Part shown: in pieces, positions 37,101-46,910 of the stretch | Position numbering within the stretch: position 1 is the stretch's first letter | Layout: each line of letters opens with the position of its first letter | Assembly: GCF_001528745.1 (NCBI RefSeq) | Contig: NZ_BCNS01000083.1 | Location: 1-64,000, forward strand | Length of the DNA stretch: 64,000 nt | Source of the DNA: Marinobacterium profundum | GTDB lineage: Bacteria; Pseudomonadota; Gammaproteobacteria; Pseudomonadales; Balneatricaceae | Reading direction: 5' to 3' | The notes under the pieces: model-generated | What the model was told of the DNA's origin: nothing | Seen by the model: only the letters and a program-made list of their open reading frames with translations | The model's database searches: none | Program-made: the position numbers and the translations under genes

Positions 37101-39212
37101 TTAGCCACCCTGTCCGCCCACGGTCGCCACTATGGTGACTTTCTTGTTTTCCGGTATCTCCTGATAGGAGAGTACATGAATTCGGTGGTTTCCATAGCGC
37201 ACGAACTTCGCCATCAGCGGTCGCACCGGCGCCGCCACCAGCAAAACCGACGGCTTACCCGCCATTTCCTGATTCTGCGCTGTGGTGGCCAAAGACTGCT
37301 GCAGCCGTTCGGCCATGCCGGGCTCCAATACCAGCCCCTCGCCACTGCTCTGATTCTGCACCGAGTTGAGCAGCATCTGCTCAAGCTTGGGGTCCAGGGT
37401 AATCACCGGCACCTCATCGGAATAACCGTTGATTTCCTGCACGATCAGCCGTGACAGCGATATACGTACTGCTGCGGTCAGCGCCATCGGGTCCGCGCTG
37501 CGACCCACGGCTTCCGCCAGAGCCTCTGCGATACTGCGAAAATCTTTCAGCGGTACCTGTTCCATCAGCAAGTTCTGCAGCACCTTCAACAGGCCGCTGA
37601 TCGACAGCTTGGCCGGCACCAGTTCATCCACCAGCTTGGGCGAGTGTTTGCCCAGCATATCCAGCAGGTGCTGCACCTCTTCATGCCCGAGCAGCTCGTG
37701 GGCATGGTTCTGCAACAGCTGATTCAGATGCGTGGCCACCACCGTACTGGCATCCACGACCGTATAGCCCAGCGACTGCGCCTGCTCCTTCTGTCCGGTT
37801 TCAATCCAGACAGCTTCCAGGCCAAAGGCCGGATCCGTCACCGCCACACCCTTGAGAGTACCAAACACCTGACCCGGATTTATCGCCAGCTCGCGATCGG
37901 GATAAACCTCCGCCTCGCCGACAATAACCCCCATCAGCAGAATGCGGTAACCGCCAGGCACCAGATCCAGGTTGTCACGGATGTGCACCGAGGGCACCAG
38001 AAAGCCCAGATCCTGCGACAGCTTGCGCCTTATGCCCTTTATACGCCCCAGCAGCTGGCCGCCCTGCAGCTTGTCTACCATGGGAATCAGCCGATACCCC
38101 ACTTCCAGACCTATCATGTCCACCGGCATGACATCATCCCAGTCGAGCTCTTTCTGTTCATCCACAGGAGTCGCCGTCTGGGTACGTGCCAGTTCCTGCT
38201 TGTCGGTCTGTTTTTCCAGCGCCTCCCGCGCCTGGCGACGCAGTATCAGCCAGGCGATACCACCGGCAGCGCCTGCAAGCGTCAAAAAAGCGACATGTGG
38301 CATGCCGGGCACAATGCCGATCACACCCAGCAGACAGGCAGCGACAATCAGCGCCCTAGGTGCCGAGAACATCTGCTGCAGGATTTGGTTGCCCATATCC
38401 TGGGACGAATTCTGCCGCGTTACCGTAATCGCCGCGGCTGTGGAGAGAAGCAGAGACGGAATCTGCGCCACCAGACCATCACCAATGGTCAGCATGGAGT
38501 AATACTGGATCGCCAGATCAAAGCTCAGATCATGCTGCAGCATGCCGATGGACAGCCCGCCCACCAGGTTGATCACCAGGATCAGGATGCCGGCAACCGC
38601 ATCTCCGCGTACGAACTTGGAAGCACCGTCCATGGAGCCGTAGAAGTCAGCTTCCTCGGTCACTTCGCGCCGGCGCAGCTTGGCTTCTTCCTGGGTAATC
38701 AGGCCCGAGTTGAGATCCGCATCCACCGCCATCTGCTTGCCTGGCATGGCGTCCAGCGTAAAGCGAGCGCTCACTTCCGAAATACGCCCTGCACCCTTGG
38801 TCACTACAACAAAGTTGATAATCACCAGGATCAGAAACACCACTATGCCGACCACATAGTTGCCGCCGATCACTACCTGACCAAAGGCCTCTATCACCTT
38901 GCCGGCGGCATCTCCGCCCTCATGACCATAGAGCAGCACTACCCGGGTGGAGGCCACATTCAGTGCCAGTCGCAGCAGCGTTGCCACCAGCAGGATGGTT
39001 GGAAACACGGTAAATTCCAGCGGCCGCAGAGCGTAGACACAGACCAGCAGCACCACCAGTGACAGTGCTATGTTGAACGTAAAAAAAACGTCCAGCAGAA
39101 ATGGCGGTACCGGCAGTGTAACCATGCCGATGACCACCAGCAGTAACAGCGGAACCCCCAGGTTGCCCTGACCGAGGCTGCGCATGCCGTTACTTAAGAA
39201 CGTTCGATCCAA
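37101..39212 (-). CDS. flhA: Flagellar export apparatus protein FlhA
   Basis: About 703 residues from a TTG at 39212 (MDRTFLSNGMRSLGQGNLG), which aligns with pseudomonad FlhA starts. ATG 39185 and TTG 39227 are alternatives. The N-terminal half has eight membrane segments with the conserved LVVLLVCVYALRPL and LLRLALNVASTRVVL; the FHIPEP loop (about 140-200) includes DAMPGKQMAVDADLNSG; the C-terminal half is the cytoplasmic ring domain that docks substrates. It is the first gene of the flhA-flhF-fleN-fliA run, with a sigma-54 site 123 bp upstream. Confidence 0.95.
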   Translation of the reverse strand: MDRTFLSNGMRSLGQGNLGVPLLLLVVIGMVTLPVPPFLLDVFFTFNIALSLVVLLVCVYALRPLEFTVFPTILLVATLLRLALNVASTRVVLLYGHEGGDAAGKVIEAFGQVVIGGNYVVGIVVFLILVIINFVVVTKGAGRISEVSARFTLDAMPGKQMAVDADLNSGLITQEEAKLRRREVTEEADFYGSMDGASKFVRGDAVAGILILVINLVGGLSIGMLQHDLSFDLAIQYYSMLTIGDGLVAQIPSLLLSTAAAITVTRQNSSQDMGNQILQQMFSAPRALIVAACLLGVIGIVPGMPHVAFLTLAGAAGGIAWLILRRQAREALEKQTDKQELARTQTATPVDEQKELDWDDVMPVDMIGLEVGYRLIPMVDKLQGGQLLGRIKGIRRKLSQDLGFLVPSVHIRDNLDLVPGGYRILLMGVIVGEAEVYPDRELAINPGQVFGTLKGVAVTDPAFGLEAVWIETGQKEQAQSLGYTVVDASTVVATHLNQLLQNHAHELLGHEEVQHLLDMLGKHSPKLVDELVPAKLSISGLLKVLQNLLMEQVPLKDFRSIAEALAEAVGRSADPMALTAAVRISLSRLIVQEINGYSDEVPVITLDPKLEQMLLNSVQNQSSGEGLVLEPGMAERLQQSLATTAQNQEMAGKPSVLLVAAPVRPLMAKFVRYGNHRIHVLSYQEIPENKKVTIVATVGGQGG

Positions 39213-39334
39213 TCGGCTACCCGTCAATATTCAGTCACACACTGCCGCAACCCGGCTTTATGTCGCTGTATTCAGACCCAATGGAAACAAAACTCAAAAT
39301 ATTGACGCCTGTATTTCCAACCGCATTAAGTAAT

Positions 39335-39349
39335 GCAATAAACTAGCCA
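39335..39349 (-). promoter_or_regulatory. Sigma-54 promoter upstream of flhA
   Basis: Minus strand TGGCTAGTTTATTGC matches the -24/-12 consensus (TGGCACGNNNNTTGC) at all positions except bases 5 and 6, with correct GG-to-GC spacing. It lies 123 bp before the flhA start, in the 160-bp gap after flhB. In Pseudomonas flhA and flhF are RpoN/FleQ-dependent, so the location fits. No activator site was identified. Confidence 0.72.
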
Positions 39350-39389
39350 ATTAACTGACAACTCGGGCGATTCCTCTGAACCCACTCGA

Positions 39390-40529
39390 TTAATTGTCAA
39401 AGCGCAGGTCATCCGGAATCTCCAGGTCATCATCCCGCACCTGAGTGGGCGCCACCGACTCACGCTTGCGGTAACTGCGCAGCTGATACACATAAGCCAA
39501 TATCTGGGCCACAGCCTTGAACAGACCGGCGGGAATTTCCTGATCCAGCTCCGCGTGCTGATACAGGGCTCGGGCCAGTGGTGGCGCCGACAGCATGGGC
39601 ACCTCGTGCTCCACCGCCAGCTCACGAATCCTCAGTGCGACAAAATCAGCGCCCTTGGCCAATACCACTGGTGCCCGGCCGGACTCGGGATCATATTTCA
39701 GCGCCACCGCATAATGGGTCGGGTTGGTAATGACGACATCGGCTTCGGGTATCTTGCCCATCATCTGACGCTGGGAAATTTCGCGCTGCAACTGGCGAAT
39801 GCGCCCTTTCACCTCGGGCTTGCCTTCGGTGCTCTTCATCTCGTCCTTGACTTCCTGCAGCGTCATTTTCATTTTCGTGCTGTAGTCGTGCAGCTGAAAG
39901 GGCACATCCAGCAGTGAGATCAGGATCAGACTGGCGCTGATCAGCAGAAAGGTCCAGATAACGATGTCTACCGCTTCACTGATGGCCGGCACCACATCCT
40001 GCGCCCCCAGCCCCATCAGCCTCGGCTGCATGACCTTGAGCACCAAAATCGCGATGGACGCCACCAGCAGGAACTTGGCCAGCGCCTTGACCAGCTCCAC
40101 CAGTGCCTTGAGAGAAAACATGCGCTTGAGACCGGAAAGCGGATTGATCCGACTCGCCTTGGGCTGCACCGATTCGCCACTGAAATTCCAGCCACCCAGC
40201 GCGATAGGGCCGACAATTGCCGCCAGCAACACCAGCGCGAAGAAGCCGGACAGCGACAGCAGCGCTTCAAACATCGAGCGCGCCAGATAGGCCACCATCA
40301 TTGAGGAGTCGAACAGGGCTTCACGCTCCAGCGACAGATTGCTCGCCATCATGCCCCGCATGCGACCAGCCACCAGATCACCAAATATCAGCGCACTGGC
40401 TGCCGCCGACAGCAAGAGCACAGTGGCACCCAGCTCCTTTGATCGGGGTACGTCTCCCTTCTCCCGCGCCTCTCTTATTCGCTTGGGTGTGGGGTCTTCG
40501 GTTTTCTCCTGACCGGTTTCTTCAGCCAT
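39390..40529 (-). CDS. flhB: Flagellar export switch protein FlhB
   Basis: A 379-residue protein with the N-terminal DPTPKRIREAREKGDVPRSKEL, four membrane segments to about residue 210, and the cytoplasmic domain with the autocleavage site N269-P270-T271-H272. Cleavage there switches export from rod/hook to filament substrates in concert with FliK. The size and NPTH position equal those of E. coli FlhB. It follows fliR by 69 bp. Confidence 0.96.
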   Translation of the reverse strand: MAEETGQEKTEDPTPKRIREAREKGDVPRSKELGATVLLLSAAASALIFGDLVAGRMRGMMASNLSLEREALFDSSMMVAYLARSMFEALLSLSGFFALVLLAAIVGPIALGGWNFSGESVQPKASRINPLSGLKRMFSLKALVELVKALAKFLLVASIAILVLKVMQPRLMGLGAQDVVPAISEAVDIVIWTFLLISASLILISLLDVPFQLHDYSTKMKMTLQEVKDEMKSTEGKPEVKGRIRQLQREISQRQMMGKIPEADVVITNPTHYAVALKYDPESGRAPVVLAKGADFVALRIRELAVEHEVPMLSAPPLARALYQHAELDQEIPAGLFKAVAQILAYVYQLRSYRKRESVAPTQVRDDDLEIPDDLRFDN

Positions 40530-40598
40530 CGATCAAAGCCTTCGCTGGTCGATTCAACATGCCCGACATTTTCTGCGTAGAGCGCACTTGAGCCATGT

Positions 40599-41381
40599 TC
40601 AGCCACCACCCAGGAAGGTTGTACTGATAAGCTCCAGTGCATACTCGGCGATACGCTGATACTGCCCCAAAAAACCGCCCAGACTGACCCAGGCAATAAG
40701 CAGACCCATCAGCATGGTAAAAGGGAAGCCGATGGCAAAAATATTCAGCTGCGGCGCGGCCTTGGTAATAATGCCAAAGGAAAAGTTGATGATCAGCAAG
40801 GCGGTGACCGGTGGCAGCGCCATCATCAGGGCGGCGGCGAACATCCAGCCGCCGGTGCGTACGATTTCGGAAAAAATCTCAGGACTCAGGCCCGACAGAC
40901 CCACAGGGATACGCTCGAAGCTGCGCGCCAGCACATCAATCATCACCAGATGGCCGTTCATGGCCAAAAACAGCAACATCACCAACTGCAGGTAAAACTG
41001 GCTCAGTACCACAACCGACACGCCGTTGACCGGGTCAGACACAGACGCAAAGCCCAGGCCCATCTGGGTCGAAATCAGCTGCCCACCCACGACAAACACC
41101 TGCAGCATCAGCTGCACCATAAACCCCATGGCAGCGCCGATAAGAATCTGCTGTGCGATCACCAGGTAGCTTTCAACAGAAAAGGCTGCAAAGGACGGCA
41201 TGGGCGGCAGCACCGGCAGCAGCAGTACTGTCACCCCGAGCGCCAGCCCCAGGCGAATGCGCGGCGGCACCAGGCCACTGCCGATCATGGGAATGGCCAT
41301 AAAGAATGCGGCAATGCGAAACAGAGGCCAGAGGAAATCCGCCACCATTTGTTCGATTTGCAGTAAGCCGATATCGAACAT
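40599..41381 (-). CDS. fliR: Flagellar export gate protein FliR
   Basis: A 260-residue membrane protein with about six hydrophobic segments; MIGSGLVPPRIRLGLALGVTVLL and GLGFASVSDPVNGVSV are typical of FliR. With FliP and FliQ it forms the export gate in the basal body. It lies between fliQ and flhB. Confidence 0.95.
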   Translation of the reverse strand: MFDIGLLQIEQMVADFLWPLFRIAAFFMAIPMIGSGLVPPRIRLGLALGVTVLLLPVLPPMPSFAAFSVESYLVIAQQILIGAAMGFMVQLMLQVFVVGGQLISTQMGLGFASVSDPVNGVSVVVLSQFYLQLVMLLFLAMNGHLVMIDVLARSFERIPVGLSGLSPEIFSEIVRTGGWMFAAALMMALPPVTALLIINFSFGIITKAAPQLNIFAIGFPFTMLMGLLIAWVSLGGFLGQYQRIAEYALELISTTFLGGG

Positions 41382-41408
41382 CAGCGCGCTCCCGGGCCCG
41401 GCATTGCG

Positions 41409-41684
41409 TTATCCGACCTGGATCATCTGGGGAATGGCATCGAAAATAAAGCGAAAGTGATCCAGCAGACGGGTCACGATCCAGGGACCGGCCCACATCA
41501 CCATGCCGAGGGTAATAATCAGGCGCGGCAGGAAGCTCAGCGTCTGTTCGTTGATCTGGGTCGCGGCCTGAAACATGGACACAATCAGGCCCACCATCAG
41601 GCTCGGCAGAATAATGACGCACACCAGCAACACCACCAGCCAGAGCGCCTCGCCGAAGAGATCGAGCATCAGTTGCGGTGCCAT
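41409..41684 (-). CDS. fliQ: Flagellar export gate protein FliQ
   Basis: A 91-residue protein with two membrane helices (about 13-35 and 55-75), separated by the conserved QAATQINEQTLSFLPRL. It has a very strong AGGAGG site before the ATG. Length and order (fliP-fliQ-fliR) are standard. Confidence 0.95.
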   Translation of the reverse strand: MAPQLMLDLFGEALWLVVLLVCVIILPSLMVGLIVSMFQAATQINEQTLSFLPRLIITLGMVMWAGPWIVTRLLDHFRFIFDAIPQMIQVG

Positions 41685-41741
41685 GACATCCTCCTGTTTG
41701 TGTCTTTAACGGCGGCTAAAAGGTAATCGCGCAGAGCGTCA

Positions 41742-42536
41742 TCAGAGCCCAAAGCTGACCGCGAGCGTTCCCACCACCATAACCCAGCCATCCACCAGCA
41801 CAAACAGCATGATCTTGAACGGCAGCGAAATAATAACGGGCGACAACATCATCATACCCATGGCCATAAGCACACTGGCCACCACCAGATCGATCACCAG
41901 AAAGGGAATAAACAGCATAAAGCCGATCTGGAAGGCGGTTTTGAGTTCACTGGTCACGAAGGCCGGCACCAGCACGGTAAAGGGTATCTCCTCAACCGAG
42001 CTCACCCTTGGTGTTTTCGATAACCGCATAAAGAGTTCAAGGTCACTTTCGCGTGTCTGCATGGTCATGAAGTCGCGAAACGGCGCCGCCGCTGCCTGTA
42101 CAGCTTCCAGTGGTGCAAGCTCCCCTTTCATATAAGGCTGCACGGCGGCGGTGTTAACCCGCTCGATCACCGGCGTCATGATAAACAGAGTCAGGAAGAG
42201 CGCCAGCCCCATCAGCACCTGGTTCGATGGCGTCTGCTGCAACCCCAGCGCCTGACGCAAAATGGCGAATACGACTATGATGCGGGTAAAAGCGGTCATC
42301 ATCATGATCAGTGCTGGCAGGAAGGTCAGCATGGTCATGAGCGCGAGAATCTGAATCGTCACGCTGTAGCTGGTACTGCCGTCATCCGCGGTAATGATGT
42401 TAACCGCGGGTATGCCTATATCTTCAGCGCCTGCGGGCAATGCCAGCAACGCTAACAACGGCAACAGCAGCAGTGGCCAAAACCGTGCCATCCGGGTGCC
42501 AAGCGGCATCGAAATCCAGGCCATTCGCAAGGTCAT
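41742..42536 (-). CDS. fliP: Flagellar export gate protein FliP
   Basis: A 264-residue protein with a cleavable signal-like N-terminus (about 16-37) and four membrane segments; signature words are [33 protein letters not shown] and [21 protein letters not shown]. The ATG at 42536 overlaps the fliO stop in ATGA; a second Met 15 codons in would also give a normal signal peptide. Core pore subunit with FliQ and FliR. Confidence 0.95.
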   Translation of the reverse strand: MTLRMAWISMPLGTRMARFWPLLLLPLLALLALPAGAEDIGIPAVNIITADDGSTSYSVTIQILALMTMLTFLPALIMMMTAFTRIIVVFAILRQALGLQQTPSNQVLMGLALFLTLFIMTPVIERVNTAAVQPYMKGELAPLEAVQAAAAPFRDFMTMQTRESDLELFMRLSKTPRVSSVEEIPFTVLVPAFVTSELKTAFQIGFMLFIPFLVIDLVVASVLMAMGMMMLSPVIISLPFKIMLFVLVDGWVMVVGTLAVSFGL

Positions 42537-43093
42537 AGTCGCTCCTTGCGTTCCAGCACTTCTCGCAGCTTGGCGCCGAATCCGGCACCGGGGTCGCTGT
42601 CCACCACGGGCTCATCGAAGCGCTCCAGCAAACTAACCCGCCCCGGCGCGACGCCCAGCAGCAGCTGTCGACCACCCACCTCGACCAGTACGGCCTTTTC
42701 CCGGGTTCCCAGCGACAGGGCGGCGACAATTTTCAAATGATGTCCCTGGGCCCCAAGGCCGGTAAAGCGCTTAACCAGCCAGAGCACCAGCAGTATCGCC
42801 ATAATGACAATCACCAGCCCCATTAGCAGCTGGCCGAGCATGGCGAAGGACACCGGATCCTGCATCGCCGGACGCACAGTGGAGCCAGGCGCCAGACTCA
42901 GGGCCGTGCCAACCACGGGCTCTGCCTGCAACTGAGTCTGGGCTTGCGATACCACCTCAGAAACCGCACCTGAGACTGCTCCTGAAACAGCGCCCGCGAC
43001 AGTGCCTGAAGCCGTCGCCGTAGAAGCAACGACCTGGGCCTGTGCAGCGGGTGCCACCAGTGAGAAAAACTGGATTACAAAGAGACGCCGCAT
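42533..43093 (-). CDS. fliO: Flagellar assembly protein FliO
   Basis: A 186-residue bitopic protein. It has a signal-like N-terminus, an Ala/Val/Ser-rich repeat (about 25-50, with several GAVSGAVSG-like units), one transmembrane helix (about 83-107) and the cytoplasmic FliO domain ([23 protein letters not shown]). FliO is a chaperone for assembly of the FliP ring. The repeat tract is unusual, coded by near-identical short repeats at about 42950-43010. Confidence 0.9.
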   Translation of the reverse strand: MRRLFVIQFFSLVAPAAQAQVVASTATASGTVAGAVSGAVSGAVSEVVSQAQTQLQAEPVVGTALSLAPGSTVRPAMQDPVSFAMLGQLLMGLVIVIMAILLVLWLVKRFTGLGAQGHHLKIVAALSLGTREKAVLVEVGGRQLLLGVAPGRVSLLERFDEPVVDSDPGAGFGAKLREVLERKERL

Positions 43094-43096
43094 TCT

Positions 43097-43498
43097 TCAG
43101 CGCAGCTTCTTGATGCGTTCTTGCGGGCTGATCACGTCCGTCAGGCGAATGCCGTAACGCTCGTTCACGACCACCACTTCGCCATGGGCGATAAGGGTGC
43201 CATTCACCTTGACGTCCAGCGGCTCGCCGGCCATGCGACCGAGTTCGATCACCGAGCCCTGACTCAGTTGCAGCAGATTGCGAATAGCAATCTCGGTGTT
43301 ACCCACTTCCATCGACAGGGTCACCGGGATATCCAGAATCACATCCAGCTTGGGGTCGCCAACAGGAGTGGACTCGTCTTTCAGCTCATCAAGCTCGACC
43401 GCCCGCGCGCCAGCACCCCCGGCCTGCTCATCCATGGCGGCGGACCACTCGTCGCCTTTGCCCTGCGGGTCGGAACCCGCGTCTTTTGCATCACTCAT
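43097..43498 (-). CDS. fliN: Flagellar motor switch protein FliN
   Basis: A 133-residue protein with an acidic, low-complexity N-terminal 45 residues and the SpoA (SPOA) domain: LDIPVTLSMEVGNTEIAIRNLL, GSVIELGRMAGEPLDV, NERYGIRLTDVISP. It forms the bottom of the C-ring, binding FliH and CheY-P. It lies between fliM and fliO. Confidence 0.95.
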   Translation of the reverse strand: MSDAKDAGSDPQGKGDEWSAAMDEQAGGAGARAVELDELKDESTPVGDPKLDVILDIPVTLSMEVGNTEIAIRNLLQLSQGSVIELGRMAGEPLDVKVNGTLIAHGEVVVVNERYGIRLTDVISPQERIKKLR

Positions 43499-43573
43499 CT
43501 GTGCAGATACTCCAAAGCTCGCCGGCGGCGGCCTGTCAGCCTGTGGATAAGCCCCGCCCTGTGTTGGGGAGGT

Positions 43574-44554
43574 TTAGTCCGTTGCCTTGACTTGATCAAT
43601 GATTTTTACCGCAAGGTTCGATCGAGACACCCCCAGGCGGCAACTAAAGGTAGGGACCCCTGCAGCCCGCAGGATCAGCTCCTGCGGAATATCCACCGGG
43701 ATGACATCGCCAACTTCCAGCGCCATAACATCGCGCAGGGTCATGTCCCGCTCGGCCAGCTGCAAGCTCAAATCCACATCGGCCGACATGATGTCACGGC
43801 GCAGAGCCTGCATCCAGCGCTCGTCACCCTCACGCTCGGCGGGCTGAAAGCTCGATACCAGCAGATCCCGGATCGGTTCCAGCATCGAATAGGGCATGGT
43901 GACCTGCAGCTCACCGCTGCCGCCCTCCAGATCCACCTGAAAGGTGCTGACGACCACGACTTCAGTGGGACTGACCACATTCGCCATCGCCGGGTTCATT
44001 TCGTGGCCTATATGCTCGAAGCGCAAAGCCATCAGAGGACGCCAGGATTCTTCCAGGTCGGCAAACAACTGGCCTAGCACCTTGCGCACCAGCCGGGTTT
44101 CGGTCGGAGTAAAGTCTCGCCCCTCGATCTTGGCCTGACGGCCATCACCACCGAAGAAGTTATCAACCAGCTTGAACACCAGCTTGGCATCCAGGATAAA
44201 CAGCGCCGTGCCCTTGAGCGGCAGGGCTTTCACCAGATTCATGCTGGTGGGCAGGTAGAGCGTATGTACATAGTCGCCGTACTTCATCACCTGTACAGCA
44301 CCCACAGTTACATCAACGGTACGGCGCAGCAGGTTGAACAGTGTCAGGCGGGTATGGCGGGCAAAACGTTCGTTAATCAGCTCCAGCGCTGGCATGCGCC
44401 CGCGCACGATCCGCTCCTGGCTCGCCAGGTCGTATGACTTTACACCACCGGATTCGAGCTCCTCAGCGTCATCGCCGGTACCGATGTCACCATCGTCCAC
44501 GCCGTGAAGCAGAGCATCAATCTCATCCTGTGACAGCAGATCTTTAACCGACAT
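43574..44554 (-). CDS. fliM: Flagellar motor switch protein FliM
   Basis: A 326-residue C-ring protein. The N-terminal CheY-binding peptide is LSQDEIDALLHGV, the middle CheC-like domain carries the GGDGR motif (FGGDGRQAKIEGRDFTPTE), and the C-terminal SpoA domain ends at VAVKIIDQVK-like sequence. The intact CheY-binding peptide implies that chemotaxis signalling exists elsewhere in the genome, although no che gene is in the window. It lies 17 bp after fliL. Confidence 0.95.
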   Translation of the reverse strand: MSVKDLLSQDEIDALLHGVDDGDIGTGDDAEELESGGVKSYDLASQERIVRGRMPALELINERFARHTRLTLFNLLRRTVDVTVGAVQVMKYGDYVHTLYLPTSMNLVKALPLKGTALFILDAKLVFKLVDNFFGGDGRQAKIEGRDFTPTETRLVRKVLGQLFADLEESWRPLMALRFEHIGHEMNPAMANVVSPTEVVVVSTFQVDLEGGSGELQVTMPYSMLEPIRDLLVSSFQPAEREGDERWMQALRRDIMSADVDLSLQLAERDMTLRDVMALEVGDVIPVDIPQELILRAAGVPTFSCRLGVSRSNLAVKIIDQVKATD

Positions 44555-44571
44555 GCGTGTCGCCTATTCCA

Positions 44572-45099
44572 TTACTGCATGACAAAATTGGTAAACAGCA
44601 GCGCTTCCACACCGGGACGCCCTGCCTTCTCCTGCACAATCCCCTGCAACAGTTCCAGCGCCTCGGAGCGCAACTGGATCTTGCCCTCGATAGTCTGCAA
44701 CTGTTCGAATTTCTGGGACGTGAAGAGCGCGTTCAGCCGAGCCACGATCAGCGGCATGTGCAGGTTCAGTACATCCACGACCTCCTGCTCACGACTCTTG
44801 GCTTCGATATAGGTCTGCAGAAAGTGCCGCTTGCCATCATCCGAGGCCAGGGTAACCACAAACATTGGCCGACCTTCGAGCGTGCGTATTTTGGTATAAA
44901 GCGCCTTGGCCTTGACTACAGGCGCCGCCGCATCGCTCACAGCCGGGCCCGCGCTATCGCTGCCGGACAACATGAAGAAAGCCGCGACACCGCCGCCGCC
45001 GACCAGCAACGCCAGCAAGACGACCGCCACCATCATCAGGCGACCGGACTTTGCCGACTTGCCCGCTGCCATATCTTCCACTGCCTTATCCTGTGCCAT
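44572..45099 (-). CDS. fliL: Flagellar basal body-associated protein FliL
   Basis: From ATG 45099, preceded by GGAGAG at a 4-nt spacing, the protein is 175 residues; a longer reading from 45135 lacks such a site. It has a short cytoplasmic N-terminus, one helix (about 23-44) and a periplasmic domain with LLFTNFVMQ at the C-terminus. FliL stabilises stators around the rotor. It starts the fliLMNOPQR run, 80 bp after fliK. Confidence 0.92.
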   Translation of the reverse strand: MAQDKAVEDMAAGKSAKSGRLMMVAVVLLALLVGGGGVAAFFMLSGSDSAGPAVSDAAAPVVKAKALYTKIRTLEGRPMFVVTLASDDGKRHFLQTYIEAKSREQEVVDVLNLHMPLIVARLNALFTSQKFEQLQTIEGKIQLRSEALELLQGIVQEKAGRPGVEALLFTNFVMQ

Positions 45100-45179
45100 T
45101 TGTCTCTCCAACTGCCCGGACGCATAATATAACACACTGATTTTAAGGCTCTATCAAAGACTCAGCGCCGCTTTACAGC

Positions 45180-46874
45180 TTAGGCATAATCATCCACCAG
45201 CGAGCGACTCAAGCTCACCACGGGCGCCACAGTCGCAGCCGGATCCTCATCCTGCTCCGCCACCAACCCGGCACCGCTGCCGGCATCAGGTCTCGAGCGC
45301 TCGCGACGCTCTGAATCATCAGCCACCGAGCTGTTTTCAAGATTGAGCCCCTGCTCCGCCAGCATTTCGCGCAGACGCGGCATCTGCTGTTCAAGCGCAT
45401 CTCTCACCTGGGCGTGGGGCGAGGTAAAGCTAAGACTCGCCTGATCCTGATTCAGTTGCAGGCGTACATGCAGAGTCCCCAGTTCCGGCGGATCCAGCCG
45501 AATTTCGGCTACCTGCAGACTGCCCGCCGTCATCAGCAACACTCGCTCCGAAATGGCCTGACCCCAGGCGGCATTCCCCTGTGACAGCCCCGGCGAAAGC
45601 CCGGGTGGCATGCTTTGTAACTGTGCCGGGAGCGGATTCAGCGACTGCGCCGCCCGAGGCCCCTCAGCACCGGTTCGCAGCAACCCTGCCTGCTGGATAC
45701 TGTCATCCGCCTGCGCATCGGCGCCGGCGTCAGTAACGCCCGCAAGTCGAGCTATCGCATCCGCCGCGCTTAAGCGCACAGACGCCTGCGCTGCGCCCAG
45801 ATCTGCGCTCTGCAGCGGCGAAAGGCTCACTGGAGAGGCCGGGGTAGCCGGTACAGGTGCAAGCTCAGCGCCAGGCAGGCGCGCCGCAACACTCGCCGGT
45901 TCAGCAGCCATAGCGGTACCCGCCGTTAGAGTGCCAAGTCCTTGTTCAGAGGGCTGAGATTGCTGCGCCTGCAGGGCCCGCAGTACCGCTGGCGGTAGCA
46001 CCTGGCCGACATCGCGCTGAATCGCGCTCATCAGGGTCTGAATATCCGCAGGCGGTGTTAAATCCATAGCCGCGACATTCGAGGCAGCAGCGCCGGCAAT
46101 GTTCACAGCATGAGTGCCTGTAGCCGATACGGGTGTCGCCGCAGCAATATCAGCATCGAGCGTATCGGTGGCTATATCTGCGCTCTCAGCCGGTGCAGCA
46201 AATTGCGACAGCATCCCAGCCTGAGTCGAGCTTCCATCCTGTACCACAAAGGGCGCCACGACCCCAGACGGCGGCAGCAACGACGCAGGTGCTTGATCCA
46301 CCTCCGGATCCGTAATCTGACCTGCCGACTCTAAAGCCGACGGCAACGCCGTATCGGAAGGTACCTGCGGGATAGAGCGCTCAGACTCAGGCGGCATCGC
46401 TTTCAGATCCTCGTCCGCTTCGCTCAGTGCGTCTGCACGCACAACCCTCGCGGGCACGCCACTGACAACCGCAGTCCCCTCGGCGGCATGGGCCTGGGCC
46501 TGCAGCGATCCGGGTGTAAAGCCCTGTTCCCGGCGGATCTGTGCAGAGGTTCTGGCATCGACCTCGGCATTCACCTCAAGGCCCGCCTCAACATTCCTCG
46601 CAGCCGCCGCGCCTGCAACAGTGGCGGCATCCGCAATGGTATCGGTACTGGCTCGGTTATCGTCGGCGCCTGGCAGGCTCTTGCCGCCAGCTTTCTCAGC
46701 TGACCCTGCTGTCTGGGCCTGCGGCAATTTTTCGCCGCCAGCACGCTCTGCGGTCAGCACACTGGAAAAAACCGCAGACCCGGCAGCTAAGGGCGCAGAG
46801 CCATTGCTCACGGCGGGCGCAGCGGGCCTGGACAACACAGCAACAGAGGAGACAGGCAATAAAGGGGCAAGCAT
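45180..46874 (-). CDS. fliK: Flagellar hook-length control protein FliK
   Basis: From ATG 46874 (GGAG site 5 nt before) the protein is 564 residues; the frame is open further upstream, but that part overlaps a sigma-54 site and is unlikely to be coding. The long N-terminal region is Ala/Ser/Pro-rich, as expected of a molecular ruler. The C-terminal FliK_C domain (near 445-515) has VAEIRLDPPELGTLHVRLQL and SFTSPHAQVRDALEQQMPRL. It measures hook length and triggers the FlhB switch. Confidence 0.92.
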   Translation of the reverse strand: MLAPLLPVSSVAVLSRPAAPAVSNGSAPLAAGSAVFSSVLTAERAGGEKLPQAQTAGSAEKAGGKSLPGADDNRASTDTIADAATVAGAAAARNVEAGLEVNAEVDARTSAQIRREQGFTPGSLQAQAHAAEGTAVVSGVPARVVRADALSEADEDLKAMPPESERSIPQVPSDTALPSALESAGQITDPEVDQAPASLLPPSGVVAPFVVQDGSSTQAGMLSQFAAPAESADIATDTLDADIAAATPVSATGTHAVNIAGAAASNVAAMDLTPPADIQTLMSAIQRDVGQVLPPAVLRALQAQQSQPSEQGLGTLTAGTAMAAEPASVAARLPGAELAPVPATPASPVSLSPLQSADLGAAQASVRLSAADAIARLAGVTDAGADAQADDSIQQAGLLRTGAEGPRAAQSLNPLPAQLQSMPPGLSPGLSQGNAAWGQAISERVLLMTAGSLQVAEIRLDPPELGTLHVRLQLNQDQASLSFTSPHAQVRDALEQQMPRLREMLAEQGLNLENSSVADDSERRERSRPDAGSGAGLVAEQDEDPAATVAPVVSLSRSLVDDYA

Positions 46875-46910
46875 GGCAGCTCCAAAATGATAGCAACTGC
46901 GGGAGTATAT

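Noticed and set aside
37644-39062. 472-codon open frame on plus opposite flhA
   Set aside because: FlhA is unmistakable on minus; the antisense frame has no recognisable domain.
45991-46001. GGCGGTAG-containing sequence on plus inside fliK, resembling ops
   Set aside because: It lacks the conserved T at position 11, is antisense within a coding gene and leads to no surface-sugar operon.
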